DNA from: Selenomonas sp963528755
GTDB lineage: Bacteria > Bacillota > Negativicutes > Selenomonadales > Selenomonadaceae
Length of the DNA stretch: 64,000 nucleotides
Direction of reading: 5' to 3'
Assembly: GCF_963528755.1 (NCBI RefSeq)
Contig: NZ_CAURXA010000004.1
Span: forward strand, 1 to 64,000
Position numbers and translations under genes: made by a program. The notes under the pieces are model-generated. The model saw only the letters and a list, made by a program, of their open reading frames with translations. It made no database searches and was not told where the DNA came from. How positions within the stretch are numbered: position 1 is the first letter of the stretch; each line of letters starts with the position of its first letter. Shown one piece after another: positions 7,339-15,380 of the stretch.

Positions 7339-7908
7339 ATGAACGAAAAGGCGAGCGCGGCGATGCGCCAGTTCCTTGAAGCGATGGGACTCGATCTCGC
7401 GGCGTGCGGCATGGAGAAGACGCCGGAGCGCGTGACGGAGATGTTTGAGCTGCTCTTTTCGGGCTGCGGCGAAGATGCGTCTTCGGCTTGGGGCGAGCTT
7501 TTCGAGACGAAGGCGCGTGGACTGACAGCGGTGCAGCACATCCCGTTTTATTCGCTGTGCGAGCATCATCTCGTGCCGTTCTTCGGCGAGGTGCATATCG
7601 CCTATTTGCCGAAGGACGGTAAGGTCGCGGGCTTCGGTAGGTTCGTCCATGTCGTGCATCTTCTCGCAAGGAGGCCGCAACTGCAGGAGCGGTTTACGCG
7701 CGAGATCGCGGACGCAGTGCTCGGCGGGCTTTCGGCAGAGGGCGTGCTCGTCATCGTCGAGGCGCGTCAGCTGTGCATGATGATGCGCGGCGAGCTTGCA
7801 CCCGGGACGCGCACGCTGACTTCGGAGACGGGCGGCACGATCGCCGCCGATGCGGCTCTTGGCAAGGAGGCATGGGATCTTCTGATGCGCGGAGCGAAGG
7901 AGGGATGA
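7339..7908 (+). CDS. folE: GTP cyclohydrolase I
   Basis: A 189-residue protein, normal for FolE. It converts GTP to 7,8-dihydroneopterin triphosphate, the first step of folate synthesis. The zinc and active-site residues are seen in SLCEHHLVPFFGEVHIAY (Cys-Glu-His-His), and the second zinc cysteine in RQLCMMMRGEL. It is the first gene of folE-folP-folB-folK; GGAAGG precedes the ATG, and the stop is followed 5 nt later by the preferred folP start. It sits directly behind the terminator of tRNA-Arg, so a promoter should lie in 7300-7338, though I see no convincing one. Confidence 0.95.
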   Translation: MNEKASAAMRQFLEAMGLDLAACGMEKTPERVTEMFELLFSGCGEDASSAWGELFETKARGLTAVQHIPFYSLCEHHLVPFFGEVHIAYLPKDGKVAGFGRFVHVVHLLARRPQLQERFTREIADAVLGGLSAEGVLVIVEARQLCMMMRGELAPGTRTLTSETGGTIAADAALGKEAWDLLMRGAKEG

Positions 7909-7913
7909 GGCAG

Positions 7914-8783
7914 ATGAAGGCGAAGAGGCATTACCGACTGCCGTCGGGCAAGGAGCTGACCGTCGGCGAAGGGACGCTCGTCATGGGCATATTGAACGTG
8001 ACGCCCGACTCTTTCTCAGACGGCGGCAAGTGGAACACGCTCGATAAGGCGCTCGACCACGCGCTTTCGATGGTCGAGGACGGCGCGGCGATCATCGACG
8101 TCGGCGCGGAGTCGTCGCGCCCGGGCTTCGTGCCCGTGTCGGCGGCAGAGGAGATCGAGCGGCTCGCGCCCTTCTTGGAGCATATCGCGCCGAAGATTCC
8201 CGTGCCGATCTCCATCGACACGTTCAAGGCGGAGACGGCACGCGCTGCCTTGCGGCTTGGCGCGGACATCCTCAACGATATATGGGGCCTGCAGTACGCG
8301 GCGGAAGAACGCGGCGCGATGGCTCGCGTCGCAGCCGAGTACCACGCGCCCGTCGTCGTCATGCACAATCAGACGGGTACGGTGTACAGGACGGACGTCA
8401 TCGAAGCTATGCAGGATTTCTTCCGCGAGAGCTGCGCCATTGCCGAGGAAGCGGGCGTGGCGAAAGAGAACCTAATCTTCGATCCGGGCATCGGCTTCGG
8501 CAAGACGCCCGAGACGAACATCGAGGTACTGCATCGTCTGCATGAGCTGATGAAGCTCGACGGAGAAGCGTATCCGCTGCTTTTGGGCGCGAGCCGCAAG
8601 AGTTTCATCGGCTATGCGCTCGATCTCCCTGTCGAGGAGCGGCTTGAAGCGACGGGCGCGGCGACGGTTTTGGGCGTCGCCGCAGGCGCATCCATCGTGC
8701 GCGTGCACGACGTCAAGGAGATCGCACGCATGTGCCGCATGGCGGACATCATCTTGGAGGGCGGGAAGCATGGACAGGATTGA
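7914..8783 (+). CDS. folP: Dihydropteroate synthase
   Basis: A 289-residue TIM-barrel enzyme that joins dihydropterin pyrophosphate to p-aminobenzoate, the target of sulfonamides. ATG 7914 is preferred because GGAGGG lies 9 nt upstream; ATG 7905 overlaps the folE stop but abuts that site. Hallmarks are GILNVTPDSFSDGGKW, IDVGAESSRPG, ISIDTFKAETARAAL, LNDIWG, FDPGIGFGK and LGASRKSFIG. The 3' end overlaps folB by 14 nt, indicating coupled translation within the folate operon. Confidence 0.95.
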   Translation: MKAKRHYRLPSGKELTVGEGTLVMGILNVTPDSFSDGGKWNTLDKALDHALSMVEDGAAIIDVGAESSRPGFVPVSAAEEIERLAPFLEHIAPKIPVPISIDTFKAETARAALRLGADILNDIWGLQYAAEERGAMARVAAEYHAPVVVMHNQTGTVYRTDVIEAMQDFFRESCAIAEEAGVAKENLIFDPGIGFGKTPETNIEVLHRLHELMKLDGEAYPLLLGASRKSFIGYALDLPVEERLEATGAATVLGVAAGASIVRVHDVKEIARMCRMADIILEGGKHGQD

Positions 8784-9132
8784 GCTTTCGGGCATGGAGT
8801 TTTTCGGCTATCACGGCTGCTTTGCTGAAGAGCGTCAAAAGGGACAGAAATTCATCGTCGATGCCGTGCTCTGCCTTGACCTCGCTGAAGCGGGGCGCAT
8901 GGACGAGCTTTGCAGGAGCGTCAATTATGCCGAGGTGTTCGAGGACGTGCGCACCGTTGTTGAGGGAGAAGCGAAGAATCTCATCGAGGCGGTAGCGGAG
9001 GAAATCGCAGCGCAGCTTCTCAAAAAGTATGCGGCGCTTACACGCGTTGAGATCGCCGTGCATAAGCCTCAGGCACCGCTTGCAGGCGCATTCTGCGACG
9101 TCTGCGTGCGCATCGAGAGGGGCCGCGCATGA
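8770..9132 (+). CDS. folB: Dihydroneopterin aldolase
   Basis: A 120-residue protein of family-typical size that converts 7,8-dihydroneopterin to hydroxymethyl-dihydropterin and glycolaldehyde. Motifs include MEFFGYHGCFAEERQKGQ, NYAEVFEDV, NLIEAVAEEIA and AVHKPQAPL. It overlaps folP at its start and folK at its end (ATGA), so the four folate genes behave as one translationally linked unit. Confidence 0.93.
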   Translation: MDRIELSGMEFFGYHGCFAEERQKGQKFIVDAVLCLDLAEAGRMDELCRSVNYAEVFEDVRTVVEGEAKNLIEAVAEEIAAQLLKKYAALTRVEIAVHKPQAPLAGAFCDVCVRIERGRA

Positions 9133-9725
9133 ACGGCGAAGAGGCGAGAGCTGGCGAACGGGTGAGGAACGTGCACCTTGCGGAGCGGGGACTTGCGCAT
9201 AATATTGCAGGGCGTACGCAGAGAATGTATCGCATCTATCTTGGTCTCGGCGCGAACCTCGGTGACCGTTGCGCTTCCGTGCGGCGAGCCTTGCGACTTT
9301 TGGCTCATCTTGAGGATACGCGGCTCCTACGCGTATCCTCTTTTTATGAGACGCCGCCGTGGGGAAACGAGAAGCAACCGCCGTTTCTTAATGCCTGCGC
9401 CGCTTTGGAGACGCGCCTTTCGCCCCTCGTGTTCCTGCGCCGCGCTCAGCGCATCGAGCGTGCGCTCGGCCGCGTGCGCAAGGAGCATTGGGGGCCGCGC
9501 ACGATCGACATCGACCTGCTCTTCGCCGAAGGATTCGAGAGTGCAGTGCCAGAGCTTCGCCTGCCGCATCCGTATATTCACGAACGGGCCTTCGTCCTTT
9601 TGCCCTTGACGGAGATTGCTTCCGGGTTGATTGTCCGAGGCAGGAAAATCGACGAATGGTTGGAGGATCTTTCGGAATCTGCCGCTTGCCGCAGGTGTGG
9701 CGTATATCGTCCTATGAAAAAATGA
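9129..9725 (+). CDS. folK: Hydroxymethyl-dihydropterin pyrophosphokinase
   Basis: A 198-residue protein that transfers pyrophosphate from ATP to hydroxymethyl-dihydropterin. Motifs are YLGLGANLGDR, SSFYETPPWG and HWGPRTIDIDLLF with the catalytic Asp pair, followed by LPHPYIHERAFVL. ATG 9129 overlaps the folB stop (ATGA), but the family normally starts at the equivalent of MYRIYLGLG (ATG 9225), so the first 32 residues may be an extension or untranslated. A perfect 11-bp hairpin followed by TTTTT lies inside the coding region at 9312-9345 and resembles an intrinsic terminator. Confidence 0.92.
   Translation: MNGEEARAGERVRNVHLAERGLAHNIAGRTQRMYRIYLGLGANLGDRCASVRRALRLLAHLEDTRLLRVSSFYETPPWGNEKQPPFLNACAALETRLSPLVFLRRAQRIERALGRVRKEHWGPRTIDIDLLFAEGFESAVPELRLPHPYIHERAFVLLPLTEIASGLIVRGRKIDEWLEDLSESAACRRCGVYRPMKK
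9312..9345 (+). terminator. Terminator-like hairpin inside folK
   Basis: GAGGATACGCG (9312-9322), a 7-nt loop, CGCGTATCCTC (9330-9340) and TTTTT (9341-9345). It encodes part of the conserved folK region upstream of SSFYETPPWG. If active it would cut transcription after folB. Confidence 0.55.
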
Positions 9726-9769
9726 CAGAAGGTTTTTTCTTCCAAAAGAAAAGCTATCTTTTCCTGCTG

Positions 9770-10105
9770 GAACATGGTAAGCTACACGCACAAACGTCCA
9801 CTTTGTGGACATTGTGCGCCGCCCTTACAGAAGCCTAGCCAATCGGTCTGCGCCTATGGCTTGACCTCTTGGGGCTTCATGGTAAACTACACGCACAAAC
9901 GTCCACTTTGTGGAAATTGTGCGTCGCCCTTACAGAAGCCTAGCCAATCGGTTTGCGCCTATGGCTTGACCTCTTGGGGCTTCATGGTAAACTACACGCA
10001 CAAACGTCCACTTTGTGGAAATTGTATGCCGCCCTTACATGAAAAAGCCAATCGCTCTGCGCCCTTTGGGCTTGACCTCTTGGATTTTCATGGTAGAATA
10101 GACTC
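9770..10105 (+). repeat. Cluster of promoter-carrying 105-bp repeats upstream of the GGDEF/EAL gene
   Basis: Three direct units of about 105 bp follow one another. The first lacks its -35 half (TAAGCT at 9778-9783). The later promoter blocks are TTGACC-N16-TAAACT at 9861-9888 and 9966-9993, and TTGACC-N16-TAGAAT at 10072-10099. Between them lie the GTCCACTTTGTGGA(C/A) hairpin, a GCCGCCCTTACA block and AGCCAATCG(G/C)T. These match the cluster at 5462-5800. Because 105 is a multiple of three, an apparent 113-residue repetitive ORF runs through, which I regard as non-coding. Confidence 0.8.
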
Positions 10106-10190
10106 GGTTGATTGAGATTTCATGAGAACTACGCCAAGGAATTTGGATGGCGCGACTGTCCTCTCCGTGGTATCTTTAGGAGGGAAATGC

Positions 10191-12209
10191 ATGGCGAGAT
10201 TCAGTATGCAGGAAGCGCGTCAGCTGGAGCAAAATCTTGCACATATATATGATTTCGCTCGTTTTGTGGATGCAAAGGCATGTGAGGTGCTTCATCTTGA
10301 AGCAGATGGTACGGTGCAGCGCGAGGGGCGTTGCTTCACCACTTGGGGAAGGACGCGTCGCTGCCGGCACTGCACGAGCTTCTGCGCCGCCGAGACGCAG
10401 TCAAACTTTGAAAAGGATGAAATTTCGGCCGACAAGATCTACCATATCCTTTCCGCACCGGTTGAGATCGAGATGCCGGATAAGAGTATCCTGCATTGTA
10501 CGATAGAACTGGTGACGAACTACCCGCGCAATGCGGATACGCGCGCGATGTGTGACCGCGAGGTGCTGCAACTTCTTTCGCGTGCGAAAGATACGGCTCA
10601 TGCGGGCGTCTTGTGCTTCAATATAGAGGATTCCTGCATTTATGCCAACCTTGAAGCATACCGTGCCTTCCAGGTGCCGCCGGGCGAGCTTGAGGCTCTG
10701 CGCACTTTCTTCATGACGTGGCTCAAGGACGAAAGCTGGGATTTTCCGTGGGAAAGCGCGGCAGCGTGGGAGCAGGAATTCTTCCTCGAAGGCGAGCGAT
10801 TCGTTTATCGGGTGACGATGGCGAAACTCTTTGACGCGGACGGGCATTACAAGGGCTATTATTACACGATCCGTGACCGGCAGGGAGAGATGGAGGAGCA
10901 GGACGAGACGTCATCATGGTCGCGCGACAAGCTCACGGGACTTTATGACCGCGAGGGCTTCTACGGCGCTGTGCGCGAGGAACTTGACTACGGCGTGAAG
11001 GGAAAACGCTGCATCATCTGTTCGAACATCAAGGATTTTAAACTGGTCAACGAGCTTCTCGGCGAAGAGAAAGGAAATGAGATCCTGAAGAGCCTGGCGG
11101 AATTTTTCACCGACCTTGCCATGGATTCGGGCGCGGCAGCGCGTCTGCACGGCGACCATTTTGCCGCCTATGTGGACAAATCGCGCTTTACGGAAAAGGA
11201 TTTGCTCGACGGCCTGGAACATTTGGGACAGGCGTTCGACAGCAATTCATTCAAGTTGAACATTCATCTCGGCATCTATGAGATCCAGGAGCTGCAGATG
11301 CCCGTTTCCGTCATGTGCGATCGTGCGCACCTTGCACTTTCCTTCTTGCACGATGAGAACGGCAACAAGGTGGCATTCTATGACGATGCCTTGATGGAGC
11401 GCACACTGCGCGAAAAGGAAATCTTGGGAAGTTTCGAGGAAGGCTTGGCCGAGCGCCAGCTCGCCGTCTACCTGCAGCCGCAGGTTTCGACGGAAGGCGA
11501 ACTGCTCGGCGCGGAGGCACTCGTGCGCTGGGATCATCCCGAAAAAGGCTTCCTCGCGCCTGGGCAATTCATCGGCATACTGGAGAATGCGGGACAGATT
11601 CATCGCCTTGACCAATATGTCTGGGAAGAGGCGGCGGCGATTCTGAAAAGTTGGCAGGGAACAGAAAAGGAAGGGCTTACGATCTCCGTCAACATTTCCG
11701 TGAATGACATGCTTCATCTCGACATTTTCCAGACGATGACGGACATTGTGAAGCGGCATGGCATCGACGCCAAACAGCTGAAGCTGGAAATCACAGAGAC
11801 GGCCTTGATGGGAGACATCGAAAAGTATAGCAAGCTCATCCGCAGTCTGCAGGAGGCGGGCTTTGAAGTCGAGATCGATGATTTCGGCAGCGGCTACTCC
11901 TCGCTTTCCATGCTCAAGGACATCGAGGCGGACATTCTGAAAATCGATATGGGGTTCTTGCGCCAGACGGGTAATCCAAAGCGTAGTTCCGTCATATTGA
12001 ATGCCGTCATCGCCATGGCAAAGTGGCTCGGCATGCGCGTCATCACGGAAGGCGTGGAAACGAAGGAGCAGGTCGAGCATCTTCGGTCGCTTGGCTGCGA
12101 TATGTTCCAGGGGTATTTCTTTGCGAAGCCCATGCCAGTCGAGGAGTTCGAGACAAAGTATTTTCAGGAAGCATCGAATATATCTGCGCTTACTGAAGCC
12201 GGACGGTGA
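10191..12209 (+). CDS. Degenerate GGDEF plus intact EAL domain protein, likely c-di-GMP phosphodiesterase
   Basis: A 672-residue soluble protein; ATG 10191 is preceded by AGGAGGG. Residues 1-120 carry a cysteine cluster CRHCTSFC (58-65) that could bind metal or a cofactor. About 125-235 looks PAS-like. 245-400 is a GGDEF domain whose signature is HGDHF (320-324), so cyclase activity is probably lost. 420-660 is an EAL domain with EALVRW (442-447), EITETALMG, DDFGSGYSS (563-571), LKIDMGFL and TEGVET, all expected of an active phosphodiesterase. It would lower c-di-GMP in response to an N-terminal redox or metal signal (inference). The repeated promoter modules at 9770-10105 precede it. Confidence 0.88.
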   Translation: MARFSMQEARQLEQNLAHIYDFARFVDAKACEVLHLEADGTVQREGRCFTTWGRTRRCRHCTSFCAAETQSNFEKDEISADKIYHILSAPVEIEMPDKSILHCTIELVTNYPRNADTRAMCDREVLQLLSRAKDTAHAGVLCFNIEDSCIYANLEAYRAFQVPPGELEALRTFFMTWLKDESWDFPWESAAAWEQEFFLEGERFVYRVTMAKLFDADGHYKGYYYTIRDRQGEMEEQDETSSWSRDKLTGLYDREGFYGAVREELDYGVKGKRCIICSNIKDFKLVNELLGEEKGNEILKSLAEFFTDLAMDSGAAARLHGDHFAAYVDKSRFTEKDLLDGLEHLGQAFDSNSFKLNIHLGIYEIQELQMPVSVMCDRAHLALSFLHDENGNKVAFYDDALMERTLREKEILGSFEEGLAERQLAVYLQPQVSTEGELLGAEALVRWDHPEKGFLAPGQFIGILENAGQIHRLDQYVWEEAAAILKSWQGTEKEGLTISVNISVNDMLHLDIFQTMTDIVKRHGIDAKQLKLEITETALMGDIEKYSKLIRSLQEAGFEVEIDDFGSGYSSLSMLKDIEADILKIDMGFLRQTGNPKRSSVILNAVIAMAKWLGMRVITEGVETKEQVEHLRSLGCDMFQGYFFAKPMPVEEFETKYFQEASNISALTEAGR

Positions 12210-12281
12210 TGGAAAAAGTTGCATGAGGAGGATTTCATGCAGAGGTACGAATCGTCCTGGCGCAAGGGAGGAATGCTGGAA

Positions 12282-13136
12282 ATGAAAAAGGGTTGGATGA
12301 AGCGTGCGGGGTGGCGAGCCTTCGTGCTTAGCGCATGTGCTTTTGGGGGATGGAGTGCGCAGGCCTTCGCCGCCCGCATCGACCCGCAGGAGCTTGAGCA
12401 GCTGCGTGGTACGGTCGGTATGTTGTTCGAAGACGTCGAGGAATTTTACCATGTGACGCTCTTGATTGAATCGTTCATGGTCTTCATGCTGCTAGCGCTG
12501 ATCGTTGTCGGGCTTGTCGGCTATATCAAGCTGAGAAAGGAAGTTCGCGAACTGCGGCGGCGCGTTTGCGGCGAGGACGATTTTGCGGCAGAGCCGCCCG
12601 AGGACATCGACTCTCCCTTTGAGCCTATGCCAGAGCCAGAGTCGATGCCTGAGCCTGAACCAGAGCCTGAGCCTGAGCCGATGCCAGAGCCTGAACGAGA
12701 GCCGGAATCACCGCCGATCGTACGCTTTATGGAAGCGTACAGCGAGGCGAACGATATAGAAGACCCCGCTCTGCAAAAAGCGCGCTTTGCCAGCCTCTTG
12801 GCGGAGTTCTCCAGCAAACGGTTCACCTGCACGAATCCTGAGGATCGGAAGACGAACCCGAATGCGCCACCGACGTTTGAAACGAGGGATGAAGGCGACT
12901 TCTGGGCTGTTGAGAAGGGCGACGGTTCGGACGATTACTATGTCATTCCCGATCCCACGCTTCCGTACAGTGAGGAACGCCATCGCTTCTGCGGCATGAA
13001 GGAAGCATTCGCCTCGAACTACCAGGAGGGAAAGACGTACACGCACATGGAGGTCGAAGCTCCTGCGCGTTTCAGCCTCATGGGCAGTCTCTGGGCGCCG
13101 CAGCGCCCCGGCAAGATCATGCTGTCGGGAGAATAA
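12282..13136 (+). CDS. Membrane-anchored protein with Pro-Glu repeat linker, unknown function
   Basis: A 284-residue protein. ATG 12282 is chosen because GGGAGG lies 10 nt upstream and it opens directly into a signal-like segment (MKKGWMKRAGWRAFVLSAC). A second hydrophobic segment (ESFMVFMLLALIVVGLVGYI) follows at about residues 68-88, then a basic/coiled stretch, a low-complexity PEPEPMPE-type linker (about 115-145) and a C-terminal soluble domain of about 130 residues ending in KIMLSGE. The linker resembles periplasm-spanning segments but no catalytic motif is visible. It lies 72 nt behind the EAL gene and may be co-transcribed with it. Confidence 0.7.
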   Translation: MKKGWMKRAGWRAFVLSACAFGGWSAQAFAARIDPQELEQLRGTVGMLFEDVEEFYHVTLLIESFMVFMLLALIVVGLVGYIKLRKEVRELRRRVCGEDDFAAEPPEDIDSPFEPMPEPESMPEPEPEPEPEPMPEPEREPESPPIVRFMEAYSEANDIEDPALQKARFASLLAEFSSKRFTCTNPEDRKTNPNAPPTFETRDEGDFWAVEKGDGSDDYYVIPDPTLPYSEERHRFCGMKEAFASNYQEGKTYTHMEVEAPARFSLMGSLWAPQRPGKIMLSGE

Positions 13137-13156
13137 GACGTATAGGAAGAATGAGG

Positions 13157-13191
13157 AACTCCGGCAGGAAGAGATTTTTGCTGGAGTTTTT
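13157..13191 (+). terminator. Terminator after the Pro-Glu repeat protein
   Basis: AACTCCGGCA and TGCTGGAGTT arms (one G-T pair) around a purine-rich loop, followed by TTTTC. Confidence 0.7.
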
Positions 13192-13202
13192 CGTCCCTTT
13201 GC

Positions 13203-13245
13203 ACATGAAAACCCCGCAGGTCTGGAGCCTGCGGGGTTTTCATGT
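13203..13245. terminator. Bidirectional terminator between convergent genes
   Basis: An 18-bp perfect stem (13203-13220 with 13228-13245) contains AAAACCCCGCAGG and CCTGCGGGGTTTT, so a T run follows the hairpin on either strand. It serves the plus-strand gene to the left and the chemoreceptor to the right. Confidence 0.92.
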
Positions 13246-13257
13246 AAAGATGCGGTG

Positions 13258-14988
13258 TCACACTTTGAACTTGACGGATTCTTCCTTCAGATTCTTTGCG
13301 GAGTCTGCAAGGCCACGCGAGCTTGCGGCGATTTCTTCCATGCCCGCGGCCTGCTCTTCGGTGGCGGCAGATACATTCTGCGAGGCGTCGCTCGCACGTT
13401 TCGCGGAATTGTTCACGTTCTCGCTGAGGTTCACGATCGTGTGGATGCGTCCGTCGAGGATCTGCATTGTGTCGGTGATCTGTGCGCTGTCGTCGCTGCA
13501 GATGCGGATGAGCTCTAGGATGCGCGAGAAGCCCTGGCCTGTCGAAGAGACATTCTCCAGCCCCTTCTCAGCCTGTTCGCGGCCGTCCTTCATGGCGCTG
13601 ACTGCTTGCTCCGTCTCGGTCTGGATGGAACTGATGAGGTCGCCGATCTGCTGTGCTGCCTGCTGGGATTCTTCGGCGAGCTTTCGGACTTCCTCGGCGA
13701 CGACGGCAAAGCCGCGTCCGTTCTCGCCGGCGCGCGCAGCCTCGATGGCGGCATTCAGAGCGAGGAGATTCGTCTGCTCGGCAATGCCCGAAATCGTCGA
13801 GATGATCTCGCCGATTTCCTGCGAGCGCTGACCGAGCTTTTCGACAATCTGCGCCGATTGGTCGACCGTCTCAGAAATTGTGTTCATCTGCTCGACGGTC
13901 GATTTCACGAGGTCATTACCTTCGTTGGCGCGCTCGACGGTGTCCTCGATGTTCTTGCGGATCGTGGCGATGCGGCTGACGGCTTGGCTGATGCCGTCGG
14001 ACAGGGCGTCAATCTCATGCTTCGTTTCGCCGAGAGAATCCATCTGGACGGCAGCGGACTCGGCTACCTCCGTGATGGACTGAGCGACGCTCTGCGTGGC
14101 CTCAGCAGACTGGTTGGCGTTCGCCGTGAGCTGCTCGGATGTGTCGGAGACGAAAGCGGCGGTGTCTTGGATCTTCTTCGTCATCGAGCGCATGTTGTCA
14201 ATCATGCCGTTGAACGCTGTCGCCATCTCACCAAATTCGTCCTGATTCTCCACGGGCGCATGAACGCTGAGGTCGCCGCCTGCGGCGCGGCGCACGGCCT
14301 GCAGGAATCCTTGCACGGCGTTGTTGATTTCGCGGCGCAGCCAGTAGAGGACGGCGAGCGTCAGGGCGATGACGAGGAGCAGAGCGACGATGGTGATGAC
14401 GGCGATCTGCGTTTCTTTTGCCTGGCTGAGTTCCTTCTGCGTCGCAGCGTCTTTGATGCAGTTCTGAGCGTCCTGGTTGATGCCGGCGACAGCGGCATCG
14501 AACGCCTTGACGAGCTCGGGCGCAAGGATGAAGGTTTCGGCCTCTTCCCGATTGTCCGCCTTCTTCATGGCATCGCCCGCCTGACTCATGCGCTTGTAGT
14601 TCTCCCAAAGTTCCTGCTCTGCATCGAGTTCGGAGAGCGCCTGTTTCGTGATGTCGGGCGAGCCGAAATCCGTGTTTTTCTTTGCCTCGCGCAGGGCATT
14701 GAACGCATCATCCACATCCTGACGCGCATCTTGGATCTTTTGGGCGAAATCTTGTTTCTGCGCAGGATCAGTTGACACCACCTGATAGAAGATGTAGAGG
14801 CGCGTCTTCTGCATGGCCTGCGCGACCCTGTTCGAATTGGCGACGAGGGTCGTGCGTTGGTTGATCCCCGTATTGAGATCGTCGAGTTCACTTACGGAAT
14901 GATAGGCGAAGACGCCGAAAGCAATGAAGGCAATGAGCAAGATGCTGAAAGAGAACAGAATCTTGTTTGCCACGGTCATGTTTTTCAT
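13258..14988 (-). CDS. Methyl-accepting chemotaxis protein
   Basis: A 576-residue receptor. ATG 14988 is preferred (MKNMTVANKILFSFSILL) because a GGAG site lies 9 nt upstream; the ORF extends 5 codons further. Two transmembrane segments (about residues 10-30 and 187-208) flank a four-helix-bundle periplasmic sensor. A HAMP domain follows (QGFLQAVRRAAGGDLSVHAP), then a long signalling coiled coil with the conserved tip GFAVVAEEVRKLAEESQQAA that contacts CheA/CheW. Glu/Gln-rich methylation sites flank the tip. No chemotaxis kinase genes are nearby, so it is an orphan receptor feeding a pathway elsewhere. The ligand is unknown. Confidence 0.93.
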   Translation of the reverse strand: MKNMTVANKILFSFSILLIAFIAFGVFAYHSVSELDDLNTGINQRTTLVANSNRVAQAMQKTRLYIFYQVVSTDPAQKQDFAQKIQDARQDVDDAFNALREAKKNTDFGSPDITKQALSELDAEQELWENYKRMSQAGDAMKKADNREEAETFILAPELVKAFDAAVAGINQDAQNCIKDAATQKELSQAKETQIAVITIVALLLVIALTLAVLYWLRREINNAVQGFLQAVRRAAGGDLSVHAPVENQDEFGEMATAFNGMIDNMRSMTKKIQDTAAFVSDTSEQLTANANQSAEATQSVAQSITEVAESAAVQMDSLGETKHEIDALSDGISQAVSRIATIRKNIEDTVERANEGNDLVKSTVEQMNTISETVDQSAQIVEKLGQRSQEIGEIISTISGIAEQTNLLALNAAIEAARAGENGRGFAVVAEEVRKLAEESQQAAQQIGDLISSIQTETEQAVSAMKDGREQAEKGLENVSSTGQGFSRILELIRICSDDSAQITDTMQILDGRIHTIVNLSENVNNSAKRASDASQNVSAATEEQAAGMEEIAASSRGLADSAKNLKEESVKFKV

Positions 14989-15185
14989 TAGAACCATCTC
15001 CATTGATTTACGTTGAGTTGAAACTTTACTCTATTAGCCTTCGACGTTCTGAGGAAAAATCCTTCGAGAAATTTTTTCTGATTTTAATGGATTTTTTTCG
15101 TTTTGTCGTATCGCGGAAAATGGAAGAAGAAAAAGCCCCCCGATACGCCTTCTGTGCTGAGATGGCGGTACTGAGCGGCTTTTCG

Positions 15186-15355
15186 CTATAGGAAGCGCTG
15201 ATAAAATGAGGTCGCCCAGATTTGCACAGATGCGCTGTATCTATCGAGGAGACAAACCGCAGGCGTAGCGGTGCTACGTCGAGGATTTGTCGACGACGAG
15301 AGGACAGCGCAGATGTGTGAAGATGGGTGGCTGAATTTATCAGTGATTCCTATAG
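15186..15355. mobile_element. MITE-like element with about 50-bp terminal inverted repeats
   Basis: A 170-bp non-coding element begins CTATAGGAAGCGCTGATAAA and ends TTTATCAGTGATTCCTATAG. The inverted similarity continues inward for about 50 bp on each side to GCACAGATGCGCTGT and ACAGCGCAGATGTGT. The centre is imperfectly palindromic (CGTAGCGGTGCTACG). It carries no ORF of its own. It lies between the chemoreceptor start and the end of the Mrp gene. Structure suggests a non-autonomous transposable element or a large folded RNA/DNA repeat; no transposase is visible in the window. Confidence 0.65.
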
Positions 15356-15380
15356 TTTGCGTCCCTTGCGGGACAGCAGT

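Noticed and set aside
7773..7913. A longer folP start inside folE
   Set aside because: It would overlap folE extensively; the family N-terminus and ribosome site place the start at 7914 (or 7905).
9774..10115. A 113-residue repetitive Cys-containing ORF
   Set aside because: It results from a 105-bp repeat that is a multiple of three; the units contain promoter elements and hairpins and there is no ribosome site.
13606..14775. A 389-residue plus-strand ORF opposite the chemoreceptor gene
   Set aside because: Antisense shadow of a GC-rich coiled-coil gene; no family resemblance.
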